From CATQGW01 sp965262235 (GTDB lineage: Bacteria; Chloroflexota; Dehalococcoidia; Bin125): DNA of 64,000 bases. The notes beneath the pieces are model-generated. The model was given only the letters and a program-made list of their open reading frames with translations, was not told where the DNA came from and searched no databases. This document shows positions 1 through 8,629 of the stretch, piece by piece. The stretch's first letter is position 1; every line of letters begins with the position of its first letter. The stretch spans positions 3,162,001-3,226,000 of the forward strand of contig OZ253504.1 in NCBI GenBank assembly GCA_965262235.1, given 5' to 3'. A program made the position numbers and the translations under genes.

Positions 1-917
1 GCGAGGCCTCACGCGCCGTCAACGACGCGATCGACCGCGGCATCACGCTGTTCGACACCGCCGAGGGCTACGGTCCCTACCACTCCGAAGAGCTCCTCGC
101 CGCGGCGCTCGGCCCACGCCGCAACGAGGTTCAGCTCGTCACCAAGGTTGGCTTCGACTTCGACGACCGCCCCCAGGCCATCGCGCTGAACTCGACTCGT
201 GACAACGTCATCGAATGCACCGAAGGCTGCCTGCGCCGCCTGCAGACCGACGTGATCGACCTGCTGCTGATCCACTGGCGCGACCACACCACGCCGCTCG
301 ATGAGACGATCGAGGGCCTCGAGCGCCTCAAGGCCGACGGCAAGATCCGGCACTACGGCGTCTCCAACTTCAACGTCGACATGATGCAGGAGTGCCAGCA
401 GTACGGCACGATCGCCGCCAACCAGGTCGGCTACCACATGTTCGACCGCCGCATGGAGCATCGAATCCTGCCCTGGTGTCTGGCCAACGGCGTTGGCTTC
501 ATGTCCTACGGCTCGCTCGGCTTCGGCCTGCTAACCGGTGCCCTGGCGCCCGACCACACATTCGAAGAGGGCGACTGGCGGCGCAACGAGATCGCCTTCG
601 AGCTACCACTGTTCGAGCGCGAGACGTTCGCCAGGGAGCTCGAAGTGACGCGGCGATTGGCCGAGCTGGCCGACGGCTACGGCCACTCGGTCGCCCAGCT
701 GGCAATCGCCTGGGTGCTTGACCATCCAGCCGTCAGCTGCGCACTCGTCGGCATGCGCAACCCGCGCGAGCTCGAGGAAAACGTCGCAGCCAGCGACTGG
801 CGCCTGACTGACGAAATCCGCAACGCCGTCAACCAGATCTTCACAGACGTCGGCGTCCCCACCCACAACAACACCCCCCAGGCAATCCACAACGCCCGCT
901 TCCCCCGCCCGAGCTGA
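1..917 (+). CDS. Aldo/keto reductase (5' end outside window)
   Basis: The reading frame is open from the first base, so the start lies upstream. The translation shows the aldo/keto reductase TIM-barrel tetrad: Asp and Tyr in FDTAEGYG, Lys in LVTKVG and His in DLLLIHW, followed by the usual NQVGYHMFDR and GSLGFGLLTG segments and a C-terminal region (CALVGMRNPRELEENV) matching the NADPH-binding end of the family. Such enzymes reduce carbonyls with NADPH in the cytoplasm; the substrate cannot be read from sequence. Only an estimated 20-40 N-terminal residues are missing. The gene ends at TGA 915-917 and is followed by about 350 bp without a convincing gene. Confidence 0.9.
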   Translation, partial: EASRAVNDAIDRGITLFDTAEGYGPYHSEELLAAALGPRRNEVQLVTKVGFDFDDRPQAIALNSTRDNVIECTEGCLRRLQTDVIDLLLIHWRDHTTPLDETIEGLERLKADGKIRHYGVSNFNVDMMQECQQYGTIAANQVGYHMFDRRMEHRILPWCLANGVGFMSYGSLGFGLLTGALAPDHTFEEGDWRRNEIAFELPLFERETFARELEVTRRLAELADGYGHSVAQLAIAWVLDHPAVSCALVGMRNPRELEENVAASDWRLTDEIRNAVNQIFTDVGVPTHNNTPQAIHNARFPRPS

Positions 918-1267
918 GACGGCCAACCACACAGGGCTAGCGGCTAGGTCGTCTGGGTTTCCATGGTCTGCGCCGACCGAGCGGGGCGGTACTCATGACG
1001 TTCCCCAGTCGCAGGGGGTCGAGCCGCTCGTGCAAGTGATCCAGTTGCCGCGAGCAGGCCGCCCGACCCCTTGGAACTCCAAACCCGGTTTGGAGTGCTG
1101 GCTGATCATAGTGCCGACTGATGATGTGGCGCGTCGACGGTCATACAACGGGCTTTAACCGAACAGTGCCTAACTGGTGTAGAATGGTATGCATGGGCAA
1201 CGCGTCGCACATCGTTGATAGGCGTGCTAAACACAGCCTGTAGTGTATGACAAAGGAGAAAATACCT
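918..1267. other. Gene-poor stretch after the aldo/keto reductase
   Basis: No ORF here has the codon bias of the surrounding genes, and the stretch is less G+C-rich towards its right end. It contains a 19-bp dyad (1077-1095), a TTGATA box at 1215-1220 and an AGGAG ribosome-binding site at 1254-1258 that serves the small ORF starting at 1268. A TAGAAT hexamer lies at 1180-1185. No REP-like repeat of the kind found in other gaps is present. Confidence 0.5.
1077..1095. promoter_or_regulatory. 19-bp perfect dyad
   Basis: Arms CTCCAAACC and GGTTTGGAG are perfect 9-bp inverted repeats around a single C. It lies 160 bp after the aldo/keto reductase and 170 bp before a small ORF. It could be an operator for a dimeric regulator; no T-run follows, so a classical terminator is less likely. 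The function is unknown. Confidence 0.3.
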
Positions 1268-1402
1268 ATGACGAAACGTATCACAAAGCAGCAAGCCGAA
1301 CGGGCTGGTCGCACGCTCCAGGACGACCAGAGCAGCGAACGCCAGAAGACGAACGCGGCGCGGAGACTGGCGAAGTGGAAAGAACAACAACGACAGACAT
1401 GA
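1268..1402 (+). CDS. Small basic protein, 44 aa, unknown
   Basis: An ATG at 1268 sits 9 bp after AGGAG (1254-1258) and opens 44 codons ending in TGA 1400-1402. The product is rich in Lys, Arg, Gln and Glu (it begins MTKRITKQQAERAGRTLQDD and ends KWKEQQRQT), has one Trp and no Cys, and looks like a single amphipathic helix. A TTGATA box lies at 1215-1220 as a possible -35. It converges on the MmeI-like restriction-modification gene, whose stop is 88 bp away. A link to that system (for example a small regulator) is only positional. I do not recognise the family; the strong ribosome-binding site is the main reason for calling it. Confidence 0.45.
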   Translation: MTKRITKQQAERAGRTLQDDQSSERQKTNAARRLAKWKEQQRQT

Positions 1403-1489
1403 TCTTCGTTCGCTGGCTGGACTCGGCTCTCTGGGAAGACCCACGCCAACTCACGAGCTGCGCGAGGCGTGACGCCGAGGAAGCCGCCC

Positions 1490-4375
1490 CTACTGCGCAG
1501 CACGCTCCGCATTGAGCGCGAGCAGGTGGGCAAGGATGTCGTCGTCGGCCAGCTCGGTAGACCAGCCGTAGGCAGCAAGCACCGCCTCGTCAATCTCCTT
1601 GTGAGCGATATCCAGCCAGGTCGGGCGCTCGTTGTAGAGGTTGGTCATCGTGCGGAGGCGTAGCTCGTCGGCAACCGCGTCGCCCGGGTTCAGCCACGCT
1701 TCGCGTTGAGCGTTCAAGGAAGCCGCCGCGCCCGCAATCGCGTCCCGGTGCTCCGCCTGAGGCTCGCTGAGAGCATCATCCGGCGTGTCCAGCGCCCACG
1801 GAAACGGAAACGTATTGAAGCACTGGGTGTGGACATACCGAGGGTCGTTGCCGACGCCCAGACGGGATGCTCGCGCCAACGCCCATCGCTCGTGGATGCG
1901 TGAGTGCAGTACGCCGAAGGTGTAGTCGTCCTCGCGGGCGATGACGTTGATGGTGGCGTCAGGGATCACGTGAGGCTCAACCCAGACGTAGAAGCGGTGC
2001 TTGGATGTCACCGGAGTCGCGATGAATCGTTTGAGGAGTGCAATCGCGCCGCGCATCTTGGGTCGCCACGCTTCGTAGAGCCACCACTGTGTTCGAAGCC
2101 GCTCGTTTCTGTTGCGCCTACGCACGGGGCGAACGTGCTCTTTGACGTACTCGAATGGACACTCATAGCGGGCCGCATCCCGCTCCGGCGTGTCCTGTCC
2201 GAAGTCAATCACATATTTCCCACGCGGGCGCTGCGCGAGATCGCGGGCGATGACAAACGGGAAAACCACGTCGCTGTTGGGCAAGCCGTTCACGTTGAGC
2301 GGCGCAGTGAGCATGCGTTGGGCTTCGTCCAGGGGAATGTCGAACGGACCGTTGCGGGTCGTGCCGCGGAAAGCAGCGCCTTGATTCTCTGCAAGGGCGC
2401 TGGCGGCCGATACATCGAGACCAGTCGTCAGATTGGCGTTGATTGTCTCGACTGATCCGCCGTCAAGTTGCCGGTCGGTTTCGGCGCCGCTGTCTTGGGC
2501 GACGATGGCGATCCGAACCGCCGCACCGTCGTTTACCCAAGCTTCATCGCGGTAGGCCGCAAAGATCGCGCCTGATGTAGCAATTCGCTCCAGAGCACTG
2601 CGGCTTTCCCTGCCGGTGATGCTGCTTGTAGCGAGCAATCCTGCTCTGCAGCTTCCTTCGCCTTCGATCTGCCTGCGAGCCATCTCATGCCAGTAGGTGC
2701 ATAGATCGGCGAGCCCCCCGATCGCATGGCCCCAAACCTGCCGCAAATGGCCCACATAGTCCGCGCCCAGCTCTTGGCGTAGACGCTTCCCGCCCAGAAA
2801 CGGCGGATTCCCCACGATGAACTCCGCTGTCGGCCAATGCGCGGGTGCCGGATTGCCCTCCACATCATCCGGCAGAATTGCATCGCGACACTCGATCTGC
2901 TCAATCTGGCCGAGGATCGGCTCCGGCAGCCGTTGCAGCCCCTGCTGCAACGTCCACTGAATATCGCCGATCCAGAGCGACATGCGGGTCAGATCGACCG
3001 CGAACTGATCGATGTCGATGCCCAGCATGTTGGCCGGGCCGATTCGCCGCCTCAGGCTGTTGATCCCGAAGGCTCGATTGGCCCAGCTGATCAGCTCCTG
3101 CTCGAGCCGCTGCAGTTCGCGCATCGCCACGTAGAGGAAGTTGCCCGATCCGCAGGCTGGATCGAGCACCCGGACTCCAGCCAGGCGGTCATGGAACACG
3201 CCAATGCGGGCGGCGGGTGAATCAGGCGACGGCTCGCCCAATTGGAGCGCGCCGTTCGAGCCGTATCCTGGACTCGGCGGTTCGCCGACCTGCCGCTCAG
3301 GTTCGAGCTCGGAGCGCAACTCGGCGAACTCCCGCCGCAACGGGCGCAGGATCACCGGCTCAATTACGCGCATGATGTTGTCGGGGTCGGTGTAGTGCGC
3401 TCCCGTCTGCGAGCGGCGATTGGGGTCCAGACCGCGCTCGAACAGCGTGCCGAAAATCGCCGGGTCGATCCGCGACCAGTCCAGCTCCGCCGTCTCCAGC
3501 AGCGTGCGGACCAAGTCCGCGGTCAGCGCAAATGTCTCCGTAGCAGCCGATTCGTCGAACAGCCCACCGTTGAACCATGGCGTCGGGTATGGGCCGAAAT
3601 CGGTGATCTCGCGCTTCGACATCGCGTCGAAGATGGCGCCGAGCTGCGCGCGCGAACGCGCCGGGTTGCGGCGTAAAAAGTTCAGGGTGAGTGTGACCGG
3701 TTGGTGCGTATTGCGGTCGTCATCGAGGAACAGCCCGATACTCTCGGCAAAGAAGCAGAAGATCAGGCGGTTGAGGAAACGGGCCACTTCATCGGGGTCG
3801 TGATCAAGCTCGCGCAGCGCCCGTGCCACTTCCCCGAACTTGGCCGCCGCCGTCTCTGTGATGTAGCGCGGGTCGCGATTCGGATGCAACGCATCCGGAT
3901 CGAGGAATACGTCTCGCAGCAGGTTGATGTAGTGCGTCGGGTTTTCGCCGATGTCTTTTAGCGTGAAACGAATCACGCGGGGTTCGGTGTTGGTGAAGTT
4001 GGTGTGCACCTCAAAGCGGTTCATGTCGCACACGACGAGCAGCGGCGGGTTGCCGAGGCCCTCGCGGTATCCCAGCAGCTGCTCGTAGGCCGCGGTGAGG
4101 TTCTTGCGCTTGCCCTTGTATTCCCAGCCGAAAGACCCGGCTTTGCGTACATCGGCCTGTCCGGTCGACCCGTCTAGGCGTTTGACCCCCTTCTCGAAGG
4201 CATAGATGACGCCCTCGGGATCGCCCTCGATGGGATTCGGAACGCCGATCATGGCGCAGAGATCGTTGAAGTGCGACTGCGCCGCCTGCGTTTCGCCTGC
4301 GGAGACGCGCCGCCACTTCGCCACGAAATCGTCGGCACTCATCGTGCTTTCGAGGGCCATGGCCAACTGTTTCAC
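1490..4375 (-). CDS. MmeI-like single-chain type IIG/IIL restriction-modification enzyme
   Basis: The protein is 961 aa from GTG 4375. The N-terminal domain carries a PD-(D/E)xK-type nuclease motif, Asp75-X9-Glu85-Tyr-Lys87 (ADVRKAGSFGWEYKGK), with the same spacing known for MmeI. A helical spacer follows, then a class I methyltransferase with motif I DPACGSGNF (405-413) and motif IV NPPF (523-526), then target-recognition and C-terminal regions. This architecture cuts and methylates DNA in one polypeptide, with specificity set by the recognition domain. Family members usually begin near MSADDFVAKWRRV, so ATG 4342 is a credible alternative start. The gene begins 12 bp after the gatB stop, an unusual partner that suggests an insertion using gatB transcription. 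The catalytic residues look intact. A Pro/Gly/Ser-rich stretch (about 360-390) just before motif I looks like an insertion. Confidence 0.85.
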   Translation of the reverse strand: MKQLAMALESTMSADDFVAKWRRVSAGETQAAQSHFNDLCAMIGVPNPIEGDPEGVIYAFEKGVKRLDGSTGQADVRKAGSFGWEYKGKRKNLTAAYEQLLGYREGLGNPPLLVVCDMNRFEVHTNFTNTEPRVIRFTLKDIGENPTHYINLLRDVFLDPDALHPNRDPRYITETAAAKFGEVARALRELDHDPDEVARFLNRLIFCFFAESIGLFLDDDRNTHQPVTLTLNFLRRNPARSRAQLGAIFDAMSKREITDFGPYPTPWFNGGLFDESAATETFALTADLVRTLLETAELDWSRIDPAIFGTLFERGLDPNRRSQTGAHYTDPDNIMRVIEPVILRPLRREFAELRSELEPERQVGEPPSPGYGSNGALQLGEPSPDSPAARIGVFHDRLAGVRVLDPACGSGNFLYVAMRELQRLEQELISWANRAFGINSLRRRIGPANMLGIDIDQFAVDLTRMSLWIGDIQWTLQQGLQRLPEPILGQIEQIECRDAILPDDVEGNPAPAHWPTAEFIVGNPPFLGGKRLRQELGADYVGHLRQVWGHAIGGLADLCTYWHEMARRQIEGEGSCRAGLLATSSITGRESRSALERIATSGAIFAAYRDEAWVNDGAAVRIAIVAQDSGAETDRQLDGGSVETINANLTTGLDVSAASALAENQGAAFRGTTRNGPFDIPLDEAQRMLTAPLNVNGLPNSDVVFPFVIARDLAQRPRGKYVIDFGQDTPERDAARYECPFEYVKEHVRPVRRRNRNERLRTQWWLYEAWRPKMRGAIALLKRFIATPVTSKHRFYVWVEPHVIPDATINVIAREDDYTFGVLHSRIHERWALARASRLGVGNDPRYVHTQCFNTFPFPWALDTPDDALSEPQAEHRDAIAGAAASLNAQREAWLNPGDAVADELRLRTMTNLYNERPTWLDIAHKEIDEAVLAAYGWSTELADDDILAHLLALNAERAAQ

Positions 4376-4387
4376 CGGCTGTTCCGC

Positions 4388-5872
4388 CTACTCCCGCAAC
4401 GCCGCGACCAACAGCTCCGACGCCTGGCCTGGATTCGCCTTGCCCCGACTGAGACGCATCACCTGGCCGACTAGGAACTTCAGCGCCTCCGTCTTCCCGC
4501 TGCGATAATCCGCCGCCGCCTGCGCATGCTCCTCCAATACCTGACGAATGATCGGCGACAGCGCGTCCTCGCCCGAGATCTGCGACAGGCCCGATCGCTC
4601 CACAATCGCATCGGCGTCCTCGCCCGACGCGTACATCTGCTCAAACACTTCCTTTGCCTGCGTGTTACTGATCTTGCCCGCGTCGATCAGCCGCACCAGG
4701 CCGGCTAGCTGCGCCGGCTGCACCCGGATCGTCTCCAGCGTGTCGGACGGCTGTGCCTCGTGCATCAGCCGGTTCAGCTCGCCCACGATCCAGGTCGCGA
4801 TCATCCGCGGCAGACCGGTCGCCGGCCCGTCGCTCAGCGAAGCAACCGCCGCTTCGAACCACCGCGATGGCCCCGGCTCCTCCGTGAGCTGCCCCGACTC
4901 AAACGGATGCAGTTCGTATTGCGACTCGAACCGCGTCCGCTGCTCCGCCGGCAGTTCCGGCAGCGACGCGCGCAGCTGCTCGACGGCCGCGCGCTCGATC
5001 ATCAGCGGCGGTAGGTCCGGCTCGGGGAAGTAGCGGTAGTCGTGCGCGGCCTCTTTCGAGCGCTGTGAGACCGTCACCTGCGCCTCTTCGTCCCAGCCGC
5101 GCGTCTCCTGCGCGATCGTCTCGCCCGCCTCCAGCGCCGCCGCCTGACGCACCATCTCGAACTCCAGCGCCCGCTGGACGCCGCGGAACGAGTTCATGTT
5201 CTTCACTTCAACCTTGGCCCCCAGCGTCTCGTCGCCCGGACGCCGCAGCGAGACGTTCGCGTCGCAGCGGAACGAGCCCTTCTCCATGTCCGCCGCGGAG
5301 ACCTCCAGATAGCGCAGGATCTGCCGCAGCTGCACGAGATACTGCCGTGCCTGCTGCGGCGAGCGCATGTCCGGCTCCGAGACGATCTCCATCAGCGGCA
5401 CGCCCGAACGGTTCACATCCAGCAGCGAAAAGCGCTCGCCCGCCTCGCTCTCGCGATGCAGCAGCCGCGCCGTGTCCTCCTCCAGATGCACCCGCGTGAT
5501 CCCGATCCGCTTCAGCCCCAGGTCCTCCGTCTCGACATCCATCCAGCCGCCTTCCGAAAGCGGCATGTCGTACTGCGAGATCTGGTAGCCCTTCATCAGG
5601 TCGGGGTAGGGATAGTTCTTGCGGTCGAACTTCGAGAGCTCTGGAATCCGCATGTTCAGTGCCAGCGCCGTGCGGATCGTCCACTCCACCGCCGTGCGGT
5701 TGATCACCGGCAGCGTGCCCGGCATCCCCAGGCAGAGCGGGCAGACATACGTGTTCGGCGCCGCATCCGCATAATCCGCCGGGCAGCGGCAGAACATCTT
5801 GCTCTCAGTGCGCAGCTGCGTGTGCACCTCAAGCCCAATCACCGTCTCCCACACCGCAGTCGTAGTAGTCAT
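4388..5872 (-). CDS. gatB: Asp-tRNA(Asn)/Glu-tRNA(Gln) amidotransferase subunit B
   Basis: GatB of the GatCAB complex activates the carboxylate of mischarged Glu-tRNA(Gln) or Asp-tRNA(Asn) for amidation. The start is ATG 5872, giving 494 aa, the usual length; the frame stays open upstream only through repeat DNA. Visible are ETVIGLEVHTQL at the N-terminus, the zinc-binding region with CRCPADY and CPLCLGMPG, the YDMPLSEGG segment, and a C-terminal GatB/YqeY helical domain (FLVGQVMRLSRGKANP). gatA and gatC are not adjacent. The restriction-modification gene follows on the same strand 12 bp downstream. Confidence 0.95.
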   Translation of the reverse strand: MTTTTAVWETVIGLEVHTQLRTESKMFCRCPADYADAAPNTYVCPLCLGMPGTLPVINRTAVEWTIRTALALNMRIPELSKFDRKNYPYPDLMKGYQISQYDMPLSEGGWMDVETEDLGLKRIGITRVHLEEDTARLLHRESEAGERFSLLDVNRSGVPLMEIVSEPDMRSPQQARQYLVQLRQILRYLEVSAADMEKGSFRCDANVSLRRPGDETLGAKVEVKNMNSFRGVQRALEFEMVRQAAALEAGETIAQETRGWDEEAQVTVSQRSKEAAHDYRYFPEPDLPPLMIERAAVEQLRASLPELPAEQRTRFESQYELHPFESGQLTEEPGPSRWFEAAVASLSDGPATGLPRMIATWIVGELNRLMHEAQPSDTLETIRVQPAQLAGLVRLIDAGKISNTQAKEVFEQMYASGEDADAIVERSGLSQISGEDALSPIIRQVLEEHAQAAADYRSGKTEALKFLVGQVMRLSRGKANPGQASELLVAALRE

Positions 5873-5894
5873 GCCCTCGATCCTACCGCTCCCC

Positions 5895-5919
5895 CGCTGA
5901 CCACATTGAGTGGTCAGCG
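5895..5919. repeat. 25-bp palindrome (type P), copy 1
   Basis: Perfect 10-bp arms CGCTGACCAC and GTGGTCAGCG are separated by five bases, followed by GAATCCGGATC. The same hairpin recurs at 6030-6054, and a sequence variant with the same arm length and spacing is at 48030-48054. Copies sit next to the two-hairpin REP-like element, so they may be parts of one composite repeat. With the entries at 5974 and 6030 this accounts for most of the gap between gatB and the metallophosphoesterase. Confidence 0.75.
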
Positions 5920-5973
5920 GAATCCGGATCTCCTTCTCCTCCCGCGGGGCGGGGCTGCGCAGATCCGGATCCC

Positions 5974-6026
5974 CTCTCCCCCCGCAAAGCGGGGGGAGAT
6001 GTCCCGTAGGGACAGAGGGGGGCTCC
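5974..6026. repeat. Two-hairpin REP-like element, copy A
   Basis: Stem 1 is CTCCCCCCGC/GCGGGGGGAG with a 3-nt loop. Stem 2 is TGTCCC/GGGACA with loop GTA. A trailing GAGGGGGGCT follows. At least nine related copies occur in the window, always between genes. The loops and the second stem vary while the arms stay complementary. Confidence 0.85.
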
Positions 6027-6029
6027 CCC

Positions 6030-6054
6030 CGCTGACCACATTGAGTGGTCAGCG
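6030..6054. repeat. 25-bp palindrome (type P), copy 2
   Basis: Identical to the palindrome at 5895-5919 and directly abutting the REP-like copy at 5974-6026. The rest of the gap up to 6200 carries no gene. A TAACCT hexamer at 6145-6150 is a weak -10 candidate for the metallophosphoesterase gene. Confidence 0.75.
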
Positions 6055-6200
6055 GAATCCGATCCGAATCCCTCCCCCTCTCCCTGCGGCATCTCACCCA
6101 CAGCGGGCCGATAGGCGAACTCAGGCGCACAACCCTGCCCTCGGCTAACCTGAGCAGTCAGCGGCCGCCGCAGCGGGCGGCTGCGGGAGCGCACCCCTGC

Positions 6201-7034
6201 ATGACCACCAGCACTGACGTGTATCCGACGCACGACCGCCTCCGAGACTCACGTGCGCCGGCTCACCCCCTGCGCGTCCTTCACACCTCCGATGTCCATC
6301 TCGGCGCCTACACCTCCGAGCCGCGGCGCGAAGATGGCACGCTCGAACCAGCCCTCCGCGCCTTCCGGCACGTCCTCGACCTCGCCATCGAGGAGGACGT
6401 CGCCATCGTCGTCATCGCCGGCGACTTCTTCGACCACGTCCGCGTCAAGCAGCCCTACGTCGAGGCCACCGGCGAGCTGCTCGGCTCCGTCGAGCGACCG
6501 GTCGTGATCCTGCCCGGCAACCACGACCCGCATATGGCCGACGGCATCTACTCCAAGTTCCCCGATGCGTTCCCCGCCAACGTCCACATCATCGCCTCCG
6601 CCGAAGGCGAGCTAGTCCTGCTCGAAGAGGCCGGCGTGCAGCTCTGGGGCCAGGCCCACGAGAGCTACAACGACTTCGCACCCGCCGCCGTCTGCCCGGC
6701 CTGGCGCCACTACCCCGACCGCCACCTCTGGCGCATCGCGATCGCCCACGGCTACTACGTCGGCACCGGCGAATCGCGCTACTCCTACCAGATTCGCGCC
6801 GACGACATCGCCGCGCTCGACGCCGACTACGTGGCGCTCGGCCACATCGACGTCCACGAGGGCGTCGGCGACGGCGCGACCCCCACCTACTACCCCGGCG
6901 CGCCCCGACACTCCGGCGGCGCCACGATCGTCGACCTCAGCGCCGAAGGCGTCGTCGTCCGCCACGAGCTCCACGCCGGCCACGACGAGCTAGACGCCCA
7001 CCGTCCCGGATCGATGTTCCCCGGCTCCCCCTGA
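6201..7034 (+). CDS. Calcineurin-like metallophosphoesterase, SbcD/Mre11-like
   Basis: 277 aa from ATG 6201, preceded by GGGAG at 6184-6188. The metal-binding motifs of the superfamily occur in order: TSDVHLGAY, IAGDFFDH, LPGNHDPH, a histidine in IAHGYY and LGHIDVH. The spacing resembles SbcD/Mre11-type exonucleases and YfcE-like phosphodiesterases, with the SbcD capping domain absent or minimal. No sbcC/rad50-like ATPase is next to it, so a stand-alone nuclease or phosphodiesterase role is as likely as DNA end processing. The protein looks cytoplasmic, with no signal peptide. The next gene starts 32 bp downstream on the same strand. Confidence 0.85.
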   Translation: MTTSTDVYPTHDRLRDSRAPAHPLRVLHTSDVHLGAYTSEPRREDGTLEPALRAFRHVLDLAIEEDVAIVVIAGDFFDHVRVKQPYVEATGELLGSVERPVVILPGNHDPHMADGIYSKFPDAFPANVHIIASAEGELVLLEEAGVQLWGQAHESYNDFAPAAVCPAWRHYPDRHLWRIAIAHGYYVGTGESRYSYQIRADDIAALDADYVALGHIDVHEGVGDGATPTYYPGAPRHSGGATIVDLSAEGVVVRHELHAGHDELDAHRPGSMFPGSP

Positions 7035-7066
7035 GCGAGCCCGAGAGAGCCAGAAAGAGAGTGCGC

Positions 7067-8056
7067 ATGGCATTCCGCGCGTTCGTCGTCAACAAAACCG
7101 ACGACGACTTCAGCCTGACCGTCGAATTGATGGAGGACGCTCAGCTCCCCGAAGGCGATGTCACCGTCGCCGTCGACTGGTCCGACCTCAACTACAAGGA
7201 CGGTCTCGCCTGCACGCCCAACGGCCAGGTCGTGACCGCCTACCCGATGGTCCCGGGGATCGATTTCGCCGGCACGGTCGTCGAGTCGGCCGACGCGCGT
7301 TTCAGCGCCGGCGACCAGGTGATCGCCACCGGCTATGAGATCGGCACCGGCCACGCCGGCGGCTACGCCGAGCGCGTCCGCGTCCCCGCCGACTGGCTTA
7401 TGCACGCCCCCGACGGCATGAGCAGCGAAGACGCGATGACCCTCGGCACCGCCGGCCTCACCGCCGCCATCTCGATCGACGTGATCGAGCGCGCCGGGAT
7501 CGGGCCCGACGCCGGCACGGTCGTCGTCACCGGCGCCACCGGCGGTGTCGGCTCGACCGCCGTCGCGATGCTCGCCACGCGCGGCTACACCGTCGCCGCC
7601 AGCACCGGCAAAGCCGGCGCCCACGACTTCTTGCGCGACCTCGGGGCCACGGAGATCATCGACCGCGAAGAGCTCGCCGCCGAGAGCCGCCGCCCGTTCG
7701 AGCGCGAACGCTTCGCCGCCGCTGTCGACCCCGTCGGCGGCTCCACCACCGCCTCGATCCTGCGCAAGCTCAAGTACGGCGGCGTCGTCGCCCTCTCCGG
7801 CCTCCCCGGCGGCGTCCAGATCGCCACCAATGTCTTCCCCTTCATCCTGCGCGGCGTGCAGCTGATCGGGATCGAGTCGGTCTACTACCCGCAGGACCGT
7901 CGCCCCGCCCTCTGGCAGCGCATGGCCGACGACTTCAGCGGCGGCAAGCTGAGCGACCTCGTCGAGGAACGGATCGAACTCGAATCAGTCGCCGACGCCG
8001 CCACCAAAATCCTCGCTGGCGGCGTCCGCGGACGAATCCTCGTCCGCCCCTCCTAG
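7067..8056 (+). CDS. AcuI/YhdH-family NADPH-dependent quinone oxidoreductase (acryloyl-CoA reductase type)
   Basis: 329 aa, a zinc-free medium-chain dehydrogenase/reductase. The GroES-like N-terminus contains VDWSDLNYKDGLACT and MVPGIDFAGTVVES; the Rossmann domain contains VVVTGATGGVGSTAVAMLA; the C-terminus has the family pattern LIGIESVYYP. AcuI and YhdH reduce acryloyl-CoA or similar enoyl compounds with NADPH; the physiological substrate here is unknown. GTG 7061 is a possible start two codons earlier, but ATG 7067 matches the family N-terminus better. It lies downstream of the metallophosphoesterase and converges on the PaREP1-like array. Confidence 0.88.
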   Translation: MAFRAFVVNKTDDDFSLTVELMEDAQLPEGDVTVAVDWSDLNYKDGLACTPNGQVVTAYPMVPGIDFAGTVVESADARFSAGDQVIATGYEIGTGHAGGYAERVRVPADWLMHAPDGMSSEDAMTLGTAGLTAAISIDVIERAGIGPDAGTVVVTGATGGVGSTAVAMLATRGYTVAASTGKAGAHDFLRDLGATEIIDREELAAESRRPFERERFAAAVDPVGGSTTASILRKLKYGGVVALSGLPGGVQIATNVFPFILRGVQLIGIESVYYPQDRRPALWQRMADDFSGGKLSDLVEERIELESVADAATKILAGGVRGRILVRPS

Positions 8057-8067
8057 GGCGCCCCAGC

Positions 8068-8430
8068 TCAGCTCGCCAGCAACGCCTCGAGCCGGCCCAC
8101 GAATTCGTGGATGTGCGCCAAATAGGCCTCCACGTCGTCGCGCGGCAGCAGCCCGTCGTAGATGTTGATGTGCAACACGTTGGCAAGTCCGAACGCGACT
8201 CGAAGTTGCTCGTCCCCCGTCTCCTCGACCAAACGATCGGCGGCCACAAAGAGCTGCCGGTGCCCCGAGTGCGCCCAGCCCCTCGCCTCAGCCACCGCCT
8301 TGACCATCTGCGCCGCCGCGCCCCACCCCTTCTCCGAAGCCTGCAGCAGATCGCCCTCCGCCAGGTATCCCCCGGCCTTAGCCAAGAACACACCCGCCGT
8401 TTCGCTGTGGTAATCCATGCGCGTCGTCAT
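8068..8430 (-). CDS. PaREP1/HEPN-like protein, array member 1
   Basis: 120 aa, all helical by inspection. Residues 21-50 (GYLAEGDLLQASEKGWGAAA and VKAVAEARGW) match the PaREP1-type small helical proteins, which belong to the HEPN fold. Arg50 and His57 form an R-X6-H pattern like the HEPN ribonuclease motif, but its position between the second and third helices may not be the catalytic one. It is the last of four tandem paralogues on this strand. It differs from the others by Met5 instead of Ala and Ala53 instead of Asp, and is divergent after residue 60. No nucleotidyltransferase (MNT) partner is present. Confidence 0.7.
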   Translation of the reverse strand: MTTRMDYHSETAGVFLAKAGGYLAEGDLLQASEKGWGAAAQMVKAVAEARGWAHSGHRQLFVAADRLVEETGDEQLRVAFGLANVLHINIYDGLLPRDDVEAYLAHIHEFVGRLEALLAS

Positions 8431-8480
8431 GCCGTCATCCTATCGCTCCCCCCGCGGAGACCTGCGCGTAATCTCCATTT

Positions 8481-8530
8481 CCCCTCTCCCCCCGCGGAGC
8501 GGGGGGAGATGCCGCAGGCAGAGGGGGGCT
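8481..8530. repeat. Two-hairpin REP-like element, copy B
   Basis: Stem 1 is CTCCCCCCGC/GCGGGGGGAG. Stem 2 is shortened to TGCC/GGCA around loop GCA. GAGGGGGGCT follows. It lies in the 247-bp spacer between array members 1 and 2. Confidence 0.8.
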
Positions 8531-8629
8531 TCAGGCGCGCCCTCACCAGATAGCGGAAGCTCCCCACCGTCGCTTCGTGACACCGCCACCGGTAGGGAAG
8601 GTCGGAGCAGTGGGACTTACGCGCAGGTC

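Noticed and set aside
1490..4375. Restriction-modification gene as part of a larger defence island
   Set aside because: No other defence gene was recognised next to it; gatB and an aldo/keto reductase flank it. The PaREP1-like array is 4 kb away, with no evidence of linkage.
5873..6130. N-terminal extension of gatB by 86 residues
   Set aside because: The extension is translated from palindromes and the REP-like element; family homology begins at ATG 5872.
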